A DNA stretch of 64,000 bases. Source: Mesorhizobium kowhaii. Its GTDB lineage: Bacteria > Pseudomonadota > Alphaproteobacteria > Rhizobiales > Rhizobiaceae. Below, piece by piece: positions 1-7,389 of this stretch. Position numbers and translations under genes: made by a program. Where the stretch lies: contig NZ_MZXV01000056.1 in NCBI RefSeq assembly GCF_003253745.1, positions 372,001-436,000 of the forward strand. The letters run 5' to 3'. The notes under the pieces were generated by a model. The model searched no databases and had not been told where the DNA came from. It saw only the letters and a list, made by a program, of their open reading frames with translations. Each line of letters starts with the position of its first letter. The first letter of the stretch is position 1.

Positions 1-2228
1 TTGTCCTGTTTTCGATCGCTGCCGGTTTCTACCTCACCGCGGACTATTGGTCGTTCGGCGACGAAGACGAGGAGTTGCACGCGGTCGAAGGCGTGGACGA
101 TGTGCCGGCCGATGCGTCGGTCTATGTACCTGCCATTATCGACCTGGCCGGGGACCCGATGTGGATCACGCTTGCGCCCGATGCCGGCGCCGCAACGAAA
201 GGCCGCGTGATGCCGCGCCCGGCGGAACTCGATCAGGCCGGCGTTTCGCCCCAGATCGAAATCCTGTCCGACGTCATGCTTAGCGCCAGCGAAAAATTCA
301 TGACGACGATACCCTCGACGCAGGAGGATTTCGCATTCTTCCAGGCGCAACGAAAGACCACTGCCGCACCATCCGGCGATCTGCAGAACGATCTTGAGCC
401 ATCGCCCGCCGCCGGGGAACCTGCGGCGGCTTCGGACCAGAAGGCGGACGCCGACGATCCCGAAGCCGGCTGGGGCGAAACGATCGATGCGGGCGATGCG
501 GCGCTGCCCGCATTCCAGAAGACCCAGATCGAAAACAACACCAGCGTCGCGGTCGTCACGAATGAGTATCAGCGGTTCGAAGCGACCGAAGACACGTTCG
601 TGAAGATCCTCAACGACCGCAGCCTGGACAGCGTTGCGCTCGATGCGCATTTCTCCGCCGACGATGCCAAGCTGGCAGGCGAGGCCCTGAAGGCGCTTTT
701 CAACCGGGACGGTCTGGAACCGGGCTATGTCGTTGCCATGCGCGGTTTCAGGCCAACGCGCGAGGCGACCACGATGTCCCTCATGCAGGTTTCGATCTAT
801 GCCAAGAACGTGTTCGTCGGGACGCTGACGCGCAACGCCGCCGGCGGGTTCGTGTCGGGTGTTGATCCCTGGGTCCGCGAAGATCTGTTCAACTATTCGG
901 GTGCACAGGCGGAAGGCACGCACAAAAGGCAGTACCGTCTGCTCGACGCGATCTACTCGACGGCAGCCCGCAACAGTGTTCCGACCGGGGTGATCGGCGA
1001 AGCGATCATGTATCTCTCGAGAGGACAGGATCTGGACGCCTTCGCAAGCGAGGACCAGCGTCTTGTGCTGATCTATTCGCAGACGCCGCGCGGCAAGGAC
1101 GAGGGTGCCGGGCGGGTGCTGTATGTGGGCGTCCAGGGCACCGAAAAAAGCCTCGACTGTTTCGTCTTCCAGCAGAGCGACGGCCAGTTTGCGTGCGTTA
1201 CGGGGGACGATCAGGTTCGTTCGCTGACAGTCACCAACGGCATGGTCACGCCGGTCAACGGGGTCATGACCTCCACCTTCGGGCCACGCAAGCATCCAAT
1301 CCTCGGGACCGTTCGCATCCATAAGGGCGTCGACTGGGCGGCGCCCGTCGGCACGCCGATCGTAGCGGCCTTCGATGGCGAGATCACCTTCCAGGGCGAT
1401 GGCGGCGGCTATGGCAATCTGGTGAAGATCTCGCACGGAAATGGGCGCGAGACGCGCTATGCGCATATGCAGAAATTCGCAATCGCGGCCGGTGTCGGCA
1501 CCAAGGTGAAAGCCGGCGACATCATTGGCTACATCGGCACCACCGGCCTCTCGACCGGGCCTCACCTGCATTTCGAACTTTATCAGAATGGCGAGGCCAT
1601 CGACCCCCTGGGCACGGTTACCGCGGTCGCTTCGGACGATTCCGCTGTCGAAACGCTCACCGACCGTATCGTTCATGTCGAAAGTGGTGGCAGCGCTCGC
1701 GCCAAGAATCCAAATTCCTCAGCGACCGGCGCCGGCCAGTTCATAACCAAGACCTGGATCAGGATGATGAATACCTACCGTCCGGAACTTGCGCGCACGC
1801 TGTCGACCGCCGACCTGCTCGCTCTGCGCTACGACGCCACGATCTCGCGTGAGATGGTGCGCAATCTGGCGCGCGAAGGCGAGGCCTATCTTCGGGCGCG
1901 CGGTCACCAGATCACGGCCGGCCGGCTGTATCTCTGTCATTTCCTGGGCATGGAAGGCGCGCATCAGGTGCTGTCGGCGACAGGTTCGGCGCAACTGAGC
2001 GCCGTGCTGGGGTCGGCCGTCATCCAGGCCAACCCGTTTCTCACCGGCAAGACAGCCAGCTATGTGGTGGACTGGGCCGAAAGGAAAATGGGCCAAAAGC
2101 TGAGCCGTGTGGCCACCGACGCCGGCCCACTGACAACGACCACGGAGATCCGCCAGACATCGCCGGAGTTCGAAAAATACAAGCAGGCCGTCACGGCTCT
2201 CATAAGCTCAATTCAGAACACGCTTTGA
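1..2228 (+). CDS. M23 peptidase with C-terminal lytic-transglycosylase-like domain (5' partial)
   Basis: Probable cell-wall hydrolase of the envelope. The frame is open to the window edge and its first visible residues (VLFSIAAGFYLTADYW) look like a membrane anchor, so the true start lies upstream; a TTG at 75 is only an internal codon. Reading from 75, a long N-terminal region without a family I recognise is followed near residues 395-515 by an M23 (lysostaphin/LytM) domain with the zinc motifs HKGVD and HLHF. After it comes a segment with E-S-G-G and GAGQF that resembles soluble lytic transglycosylase or lysozyme-like folds. The fusion of an endopeptidase with a glycan-strand-cleaving domain is seen directly; the function is inferred from the families. 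The neighbours are other envelope genes (OmpA, caspase-fold, YceI-OmpA). Confidence 0.85.
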   Translation, partial: VLFSIAAGFYLTADYWSFGDEDEELHAVEGVDDVPADASVYVPAIIDLAGDPMWITLAPDAGAATKGRVMPRPAELDQAGVSPQIEILSDVMLSASEKFMTTIPSTQEDFAFFQAQRKTTAAPSGDLQNDLEPSPAAGEPAAASDQKADADDPEAGWGETIDAGDAALPAFQKTQIENNTSVAVVTNEYQRFEATEDTFVKILNDRSLDSVALDAHFSADDAKLAGEALKALFNRDGLEPGYVVAMRGFRPTREATTMSLMQVSIYAKNVFVGTLTRNAAGGFVSGVDPWVREDLFNYSGAQAEGTHKRQYRLLDAIYSTAARNSVPTGVIGEAIMYLSRGQDLDAFASEDQRLVLIYSQTPRGKDEGAGRVLYVGVQGTEKSLDCFVFQQSDGQFACVTGDDQVRSLTVTNGMVTPVNGVMTSTFGPRKHPILGTVRIHKGVDWAAPVGTPIVAAFDGEITFQGDGGGYGNLVKISHGNGRETRYAHMQKFAIAAGVGTKVKAGDIIGYIGTTGLSTGPHLHFELYQNGEAIDPLGTVTAVASDDSAVETLTDRIVHVESGGSARAKNPNSSATGAGQFITKTWIRMMNTYRPELARTLSTADLLALRYDATISREMVRNLAREGEAYLRARGHQITAGRLYLCHFLGMEGAHQVLSATGSAQLSAVLGSAVIQANPFLTGKTASYVVDWAERKMGQKLSRVATDAGPLTTTTEIRQTSPEFEKYKQAVTALISSIQNTL

Positions 2229-2356
2229 ACCTGCCCGCGCGGCATGAGTCTCCTAAATTACTGGTGCCCCCCATCCCAATTCCATCGGGATGGGACAGGC
2301 TCCAAATCTTTGTCTTAGCGTTCGCCATCCCAAGACCGCCGTGCGGTTTTGGGCGG

Positions 2357-2893
2357 CTATTGCGTCTTTATCCGCATTTCCACGCGGCGGTTCACAGGAT
2401 CGTACGGGTTGGGGCTGCGCGGATTCTTTTCGCCCATGCCGATCGGGTTGATGCGTGCCGTCTCGATGCCGCTAGCCGTCAGGAAGGCTGCCACCGATTG
2501 CGCTCGTCGTTGCGACAGGCCCTCATTGTAGTGCACCGTGCCGGTGGCGTCGGTGTAGCCTTCCACGACGAAGTTGAACTTGCTCAGCCGGTTGTCCTTC
2601 AGGGCCTTGGCGAACTCGCCGAGTTCAGCGCGCGCAGTCGTGTCGAGTTCGGCCGAATCCAGGCCGAAATTGATCATCATGTCGAGGCCGGTTTTTCCTC
2701 CTGGCGCGTCACTTGCCTTGCTCTTGCTTTTGCACTCCTCCTCGGAGCCGACACAAATTCCTCGCGACTTGCCGAGATCGGCCGCACCGGCAAAAAACTT
2801 CACAATGTCTTCTGATTTCTGAACGGGGTCGGCGAAAGCGTGGGTCGAGCAAAACACGACCGCCAACACAAAGGCTGAACTGCTCCACTGCAT
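2357..2893 (-). CDS. OmpA-family outer-membrane/peptidoglycan-binding protein
   Basis: 178 residues with an N-terminal signal peptide (cleavage expected after STHAFA) and a C-terminal OmpA-like domain at about residues 65-175. Family hallmarks visible are the GYTDATG motif, the LSQRRAQSV helix and the NRRVEMRI end. Such domains bind meso-diaminopimelate of peptidoglycan and tether the outer membrane. A central cysteine pair (C47, C54) sits before the domain. The start has a strong ribosome site (AGGAGG) a few bases upstream. It is convergent with the peptidase at 1-2228 and divergent from the DUF6931-like gene. Confidence 0.85.
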   Translation of the reverse strand: MQWSSSAFVLAVVFCSTHAFADPVQKSEDIVKFFAGAADLGKSRGICVGSEEECKSKSKASDAPGGKTGLDMMINFGLDSAELDTTARAELGEFAKALKDNRLSKFNFVVEGYTDATGTVHYNEGLSQRRAQSVAAFLTASGIETARINPIGMGEKNPRSPNPYDPVNRRVEMRIKTQ

Positions 2894-3078
2894 AGCGGCT
2901 CCTCCTGTTTGAGCACCAGATTTCGAGCGGCTGCGATCATACCAAATTCCCAGGCAATTGTCTGTCTACAAACGCTGGGGCACGACAGTGTCGACCGACA
3001 GTTGTTGCCATGCCACGGGTTGAGACTTGACCCGCGCCGCGCCTAGGGCTTGAGTGGCCAAAGCTCCTCGATGAAAGC

Positions 3079-3663
3079 GTGGCGGTCATGGCCAATAATG
3101 GGCTCCGATTCAAAACGGCACGGGATCTTTTCATGGCTTGTCCCGCTATTGCCCGGGACATGAGAACCCTTCCAACCGAACAGCACTCGATCGCGTTTTG
3201 CCGCGAGCTCCTCGCCGGACGCGTTCCCGAGGAAGCGATTACATTCTGTGCCTACCTGCTTCCCGAGCGGGCCGCGGTCTGGTGGGCCCATGAATGCCTG
3301 AGCCACCTGACCGACCTGTTCGATGAGAACGATCACGAATTGCTCGCGCTTGTCCGCGACTGGGTGGGTGAACCGGACAGTCCCCGCCATCGGGCAGCCG
3401 TCAGCACAGCCGCGGCGACACCGCCAACAACGCCGGTCGGCTGGATTGCCCTGGCCGCGGGATGGCGTGACAATGGTTCGGCCGCGACGATGGCATCGGC
3501 CTCGCAACCATTTCCTGCTGCCCATGCAGTCAATGCCGGGATTCTGGCCGGACTGGCACGTGTCGCACTCGCGGACCGGTTTTCCGTTCTTTCGGCATTT
3601 GTCGAAATGGGCATCCAGATGGCCGAGATCGAGGCGCTGCGCCAATCAGCGGATGCATATTAG
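3079..3663 (+). CDS. DUF6931-like hypothetical protein
   Basis: About 190 residues. The N-terminal part (FKTARDLFMACPAIARDM, then a stretch rich in paired Trp-Trp and helical segments) resembles the DUF6931 family, small alphaproteobacterial proteins of unknown role; from memory these often sit near type VI secretion or envelope genes. No signal peptide or membrane span is visible. The start is uncertain: GTG at 3079 or ATG at 3088, neither with a clear ribosome site. It is convergent with the caspase-fold gene, with a palindromic element between them. The family call is from residue pattern only. Confidence 0.65.
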   Translation: MAVMANNGLRFKTARDLFMACPAIARDMRTLPTEQHSIAFCRELLAGRVPEEAITFCAYLLPERAAVWWAHECLSHLTDLFDENDHELLALVRDWVGEPDSPRHRAAVSTAAATPPTTPVGWIALAAGWRDNGSAATMASASQPFPAAHAVNAGILAGLARVALADRFSVLSAFVEMGIQMAEIEALRQSADAY

Positions 3664-3667
3664 AGCC

Positions 3668-3709
3668 TAAAGCGCATCGTGTTTGATCGGATTCAGGCGA
3701 TGCGCTTTA
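3668..3709. repeat. Palindromic intergenic element, short form
   Basis: Arms of 11 bp (AAAGCGCATCG and CGATGCGCTTT) around an 18 bp loop, between two convergent genes and overlapping the stop codon of the caspase-fold gene. Sequence and context match the first half of the longer elements at 21037-21139 and 37577-37679, so it is probably the same rhizobial intergenic repeat family and may act as a two-way terminator. Confidence 0.7.
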
Positions 3710-4915
3710 CTTGCAGCCACCTTGAGCCCATTTGGCCAGCGCCACCTTGAAGCGCGTTCCAAGCGGATGCTGCAGGCGCAAGACGGAGACATCGTTGGCG
3801 GCGAAATTTTTCGCCTGTTCGCACAGCCGGGCCTCGTTCCATTGATGGCAGCCGTCGCAGTGCTTGCCTTCCCATACCGACTTGTCCAGTCCCTCCACCG
3901 GACTGAAACGCGGCTTGCTCTTGATGAGCTCGGCAATGCTCTTGCCGTCGATTTCCGGATCGCCGAAATCGATAGGGTGGTCGAAAAAGATGGGGTCGTC
4001 CGAGGCAAGCTTTGGGATTTTCTGACGAAGCACATTGAGTGCCAGTTGGGCGTCGTCAGCGGAGCCCGGCGGATTTGCCGTGGCGTTGCGCACGTCCGAG
4101 CCGCCTTCCGGTTGCGGAGCGGTCGCCTCGCCGACGATCAGCGGCGCGTTGAGATCGATCTTGTGCAGGACGACCTCGGTGGTCAGCGAGACATTGATCC
4201 AGGGGCGCTGTTTGCCGGCGGTTGCCTTGAAGACATCGGCGGTAACGCGGTTCATCGCTTCGGTGATGGAAACATTTGTTTCGCCCATATGCGCGAGCAG
4301 CGCCGAAGCGAACGGCGAATGTTCGCCCGATCCGTCATAGGCGACCTGGTTAGGACTGGTGGCGAACGCGACAAGCGTGCCGGCGCCACCGTTCTCGATC
4401 GGGATTTCGGCAAGGCCGCTTTTTGCTCCCGTGACGCCGGCGGTCCTTGCCAACACCTCGGCAAGCGGATTGTCACGACAGGCATCGAGGAAAATCAGCC
4501 TTATGCTGGTCTCGCGCGACATCTGCCGCAGGACGAAATCCACAGGCACCGCCTCGAAGTCGAGCGAGGTCTCGTCCTCAAGTGCCGCATCGACCGGAAG
4601 CAGGTAGTTGCTGCCAGAAACCTGCAACCCGTGGCCGGCATAGAAGAAAAGGGCGATGTCGGCGCCGCGCACCTGCTTTGCGAACTGTGCAATCGTCGTC
4701 TGGGTCTGCAATTTGGTCAGATCGAAGCCGGAAACGACCTCAAAGTCCAGGTCCTTCAGGCGTTCGGCCATGGCCTGGGCGTCGCGCACCGGATTGGGCA
4801 GCGCCGGCGCATGCTGATACTGGGAGTTGCCAAGGACCAGCGCAACACGGCGTTCGGCACTGGCGGCCGACAAAGTCAAAAGCAGTGCCAGCGCTACAAG
4901 CCCGATGCCGCGCAT
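3707..4915 (-). CDS. Secreted caspase-fold (peptidase C14) protein with C-terminal c-heme-like motif
   Basis: 402 residues. A clear signal peptide (MRGIGLVALALLLTLSAASA) leads into a caspase/metacaspase-like domain (about 22-255) with catalytic dyad candidates His95 (YAGHG) and Cys146 (LDACRDNP). After a linker there is a C-terminal tail with CDGCH at 353-357, the covalent heme c-binding signature, plus further cysteines; the tail is only about 50 residues. Family members are Arg/Lys-specific proteases or inactive scaffolds; this one should act in the periplasm. ATG at 4915 is chosen because the signal peptide starts there, although the frame stays open upstream. It follows the YceI-OmpA gene by 55 bp on the same strand, so an operon is likely. 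Confidence 0.85.
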   Translation of the reverse strand: MRGIGLVALALLLTLSAASAERRVALVLGNSQYQHAPALPNPVRDAQAMAERLKDLDFEVVSGFDLTKLQTQTTIAQFAKQVRGADIALFFYAGHGLQVSGSNYLLPVDAALEDETSLDFEAVPVDFVLRQMSRETSIRLIFLDACRDNPLAEVLARTAGVTGAKSGLAEIPIENGGAGTLVAFATSPNQVAYDGSGEHSPFASALLAHMGETNVSITEAMNRVTADVFKATAGKQRPWINVSLTTEVVLHKIDLNAPLIVGEATAPQPEGGSDVRNATANPPGSADDAQLALNVLRQKIPKLASDDPIFFDHPIDFGDPEIDGKSIAELIKSKPRFSPVEGLDKSVWEGKHCDGCHQWNEARLCEQAKNFAANDVSVLRLQHPLGTRFKVALAKWAQGGCK

Positions 4916-4970
4916 AAGGCCACCGCAACGGGCAATCAGATCGAAACTCACCGGGACAACGGATCCTTCC

Positions 4971-6077
4971 TCAGTTGACGAGCTTGGTGGCGGAAAACTC
5001 GATCCGCCGATTGAGCGCCTTGTTCTTCGGCGTGTCGTTGGCAGCAACCGGGCGATCCTCGCCGTAGCCGGTCGCCGTGATCTGCGTGCGAGGAATGCCC
5101 GCGGCGACAATGGCGTCGGCAACCGCCTGGGCCCTGCGCTCCGACAAATGCTTGTTCTCGACAGGCGACCCATCGGAATCGGTGTGTCCGGAAACCTCGA
5201 CCTTCAGGCCCGGGCACTTGCCAACGACACCGACGACCTCCGCAAGCAGCGGGCGGCTTTGGGTATCGAGCCGCGCGCTCGCCGTTCGAAAGTAGATAGC
5301 CCCGGTACGCGACAGCACCGCGAACCGGTTGAGGCACTCCTCGTCGCTGAAGTTGGTCTTCGCCGCATCGGTGGCGACGGGTCCGACATCGGTCGCGCTC
5401 GCCGCGACGGTTTGGACAGCAGCCGACTTGCTGCCGTCAGCGGTGAACACGAAATCGAACGACACCGAAGCCGTCGGAACAATATTGGTCACATTGGCCG
5501 CCTGCTGGAGTTTGTCGACGTTCGGCAGCAGCCCGAAGTCTTCCACGTGCACCGCGACAGGAGCCTCCGAAGCGACCGATACCATGTTGTCGCTGATCAT
5601 GGTCACCACGATGTTGGCCTGAAGATCCTTGTCGACCCCATGCAGGTTAAGACGGAATGGAAGAACCGCCTTCACGCGTCGCTTGGTCGCCAGGTCGGCA
5701 AATGCCGCCGGATCCACCTTCGCGGTCAGTTCGGCGGACGGAAACTTGAATGTCTCGAAGAAGAGGAACCGCATACGGACATTGCGAAGGTCGACCCCCG
5801 TATCGACCGAATTGAGGTCGAAGGTGACTTTGGCATCACCCGCCGAAGTGAGGCTGCCGGAAATATTCCTGATCTTGTTGGTCTCGACGATCGTGTTCTT
5901 CTTGACCGACTGATAGGTGAGCACCGAAGCGGTCGGATCGAGCGTCCAGTTCGGCTGTGCGTTCGCGGTTCCCAGTCCGGGTAAAAGCAACACGGACAGC
6001 GCAACGATCAAGCCAAGCGTCTTTATGGCGAGCCAGCTTCTTCGTGTTTTCCACCAGAATCCGACGACTTCGAACAT
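4971..6077 (-). CDS. YceI-like domain fused to OmpA domain
   Basis: 368 residues. An N-terminal hydrophobic signal or anchor (about residues 18-40, ending ANA) is followed by a YceI/lipocalin-like domain (about 42-200; start NWTLDPTASVL, V-x-F-D-L-x-S-V-D-T-G), a linker, then a C-terminal OmpA domain (about 255-365) with SGHTDSDG, HLSERRAQ and NRRIEF. YceI domains bind long isoprenoid or fatty-acyl chains; the OmpA part binds peptidoglycan. A lipid-handling protein tethered to the wall is an inference. ATG at 6077 has a GGGGGG-rich ribosome site. It is the upstream gene of a pair with the caspase-fold gene. Confidence 0.85.
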   Translation of the reverse strand: MFEVVGFWWKTRRSWLAIKTLGLIVALSVLLLPGLGTANAQPNWTLDPTASVLTYQSVKKNTIVETNKIRNISGSLTSAGDAKVTFDLNSVDTGVDLRNVRMRFLFFETFKFPSAELTAKVDPAAFADLATKRRVKAVLPFRLNLHGVDKDLQANIVVTMISDNMVSVASEAPVAVHVEDFGLLPNVDKLQQAANVTNIVPTASVSFDFVFTADGSKSAAVQTVAASATDVGPVATDAAKTNFSDEECLNRFAVLSRTGAIYFRTASARLDTQSRPLLAEVVGVVGKCPGLKVEVSGHTDSDGSPVENKHLSERRAQAVADAIVAAGIPRTQITATGYGEDRPVAANDTPKNKALNRRIEFSATKLVN

Positions 6078-6235
6078 GGAACCCCCCTGCCTATGACAAC
6101 AGACTTCCGTATCGACATCACGACCATGCGGTGCCGATCGAGAGCATAGAACACTTGCTCTCGCTTGGCGAGCATCTCCGCTGATCGCGCGGTGCGCCAC
6201 TCAAGGTGACAGGAATTTCGGATTCGCCGCACTGG

Positions 6236-6535
6236 CTAGAAGGCGATCTTCACCCCGAGCTTGGCGCCGATGATGGAACTGTCGGACGACGCCTTGCCCC
6301 GGACTTCGCCATTGACGGTGATCAACTCCGACACCTTCAGGTTGAAGCCGGTCGACAGCGCGGCGTAAAAATCCGCATCGTCGAAGGCGATCTCCCCCGA
6401 AACGCTGCTGCAATTCGCCGCGCGCATAGGGGTTGAGCAGCATGCCGTTGCTTAGCGTGTAATCGCCATAGATGCCGACTCGAACTTTATCGCGCCAAAT
6501 GAAAGCTGGCTCTTGCCGAATTCGTTGCCGATGAT
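6236..6535 (-). pseudogene. Broken copy of the autotransporter beta-barrel end
   Basis: About 300 bp closely similar to the last part of the intact autotransporter gene at 7390. One frame keeps GIYGDYTLSNGM and LNPYARGELQQRFG; a second keeps FDDADFYAALSTGFN through the terminal KLGVKIAF. Roughly 30 bp present in the intact copy between these blocks are missing and the frame is lost. No signal peptide, passenger or full barrel remains. It is in the same orientation as the intact gene, so the two form direct repeats around the CHAP gene. Confidence 0.85.
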
Positions 6536-6691
6536 GGTTTGGAGAGGATCGCACAGACGTTTTGTTGGCTGGCGCATACAAAACACGCAAGACTGCGGAA
6601 ACGTCGCCCTGCATGTGTCCGGTTTTCAAAGGGCCGGTATTGGGCTAAATTGCTGCGCAAGCTGATACCGTTCAGGCCCGGGAGTATTATT

Positions 6692-7057
6692 ATGCCTTGG
6701 GATAGAAATAAGGCTATTTCCTTTGCACAAAGCCATGCTCAGCCCTTTAGCACTCGCTACTGTGCAAAATCTGTAAGAGAGGCAATAGAAAGTGGTGGAG
6801 TAACATTATTCCCAACTAATTACGCTAAAGATTACGGAAGGAATCTAACAAACGCCGGATTTGTTGAGACAAATACAATCATGCCAATGCCTGGCGACGT
6901 TGTAGTTATACAGCCAATAGATGGACATCCGGCCGGGCACATGGCTATCTATGACGGCAGAACTTGGATCTCCGATTTCAAGCAAAATCATGGCTTTTAC
7001 CCAAATTCGGCTTATCGCCGAATAAGGCCTAAATATAAAATTTACCGTCACCCCTGA
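6692..7057 (+). CDS. CHAP/NlpC-P60-like peptidoglycan amidase, small
   Basis: 121 residues, no signal peptide. Cys24 (TRYCAKSVREAI) and a GHMAIYDG motif about 70 residues later look like the Cys-His pair of CHAP/NlpC-P60 amidases; the segment GDVVVIQP between them is typical of the fold. Such small stand-alone domains include type VI secreted amidase effectors, but no secretion genes or immunity gene are visible here, so that role is speculative. ATG at 6692 has GGAG about 8 bp upstream. Its codon use is strongly AT-rich (AAT, ATA, TTT, AAA) against GC-rich neighbours, a sign of acquisition. It lies between two copies of an autotransporter tail. Confidence 0.7.
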   Translation: MPWDRNKAISFAQSHAQPFSTRYCAKSVREAIESGGVTLFPTNYAKDYGRNLTNAGFVETNTIMPMPGDVVVIQPIDGHPAGHMAIYDGRTWISDFKQNHGFYPNSAYRRIRPKYKIYRHP

Positions 7058-7263
7058 GAGTAACAATGAAAAGGTTACTCATCTTCCAAGCTCAAAGCGC
7101 GTCTGCGAGCAAAGGCTATCCGAACCATCGACGCCCTGCGGCAGGCCAAAGGCGGTATCTGCAATCTCTTCTCTCTCCAAGAGAATGCAGAAACTACATC
7201 ACAGCCGCAGGATATGGATTCACATGAAAAGCCGCCGCTCTAGATGTGAGGTTTCAATAGGTT

Positions 7264-7333
7264 GTTCATTCGGTCCTGAGCGAGGAAGCTGAAGTCGCTG
7301 AAGCTTTAGCGATTCTCGGAGGACCGAACGAAC
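7264..7333. repeat. Inverted repeat with 14 bp arms
   Basis: GTTCATTCGGTCCT (7264-7277) pairs with AGGACCGAACGAAC (7320-7333) with one mismatch, around a 42 bp loop that itself can fold (GAAGCTGAAG...CTTTAGC). It lies in the 330 bp between the CHAP gene and the autotransporter. Role unknown; it could be a small mobile-element scar or a terminator-like structure. Confidence 0.6.
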
Positions 7334-7342
7334 GTCCATAAG

Positions 7343-7382
7343 AATTCCGGAGGGAAAACCGTTCGCACTTTCCCTGGAATTG
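7343..7382. repeat. Rhizobial AATTCC...GGAATT palindromic element
   Basis: AATTCCGGAGGGAAAA and TTTCCCTGGAATT form an imperfect hairpin immediately after the autotransporter stop codon. A near-identical element is at 45775-45818, also directly next to a stop codon. This short palindrome is a common intergenic repeat in rhizobia (knowledge from memory) and probably serves as a transcript end. Confidence 0.7.
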
Positions 7383-7389
7383 CTTTTAG

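Noticed and set aside
2225..2815. Long plus-strand frame opposite the OmpA gene
   Set aside because: It is the complement of a well-supported OmpA gene and has no ribosome site or family features.
3683..4978. 431-codon plus-strand frame over the caspase-fold gene
   Set aside because: The opposite strand encodes a signal peptide, caspase motifs and CxxCH; the plus frame has only low-complexity basic and acidic residues.
7066..7230. Short plus-strand frame starting MKRLLIFQAQ after the amidase gene, considered as an immunity gene
   Set aside because: About 54 codons, no clear ribosome site, and the residue pattern is not protein-like.
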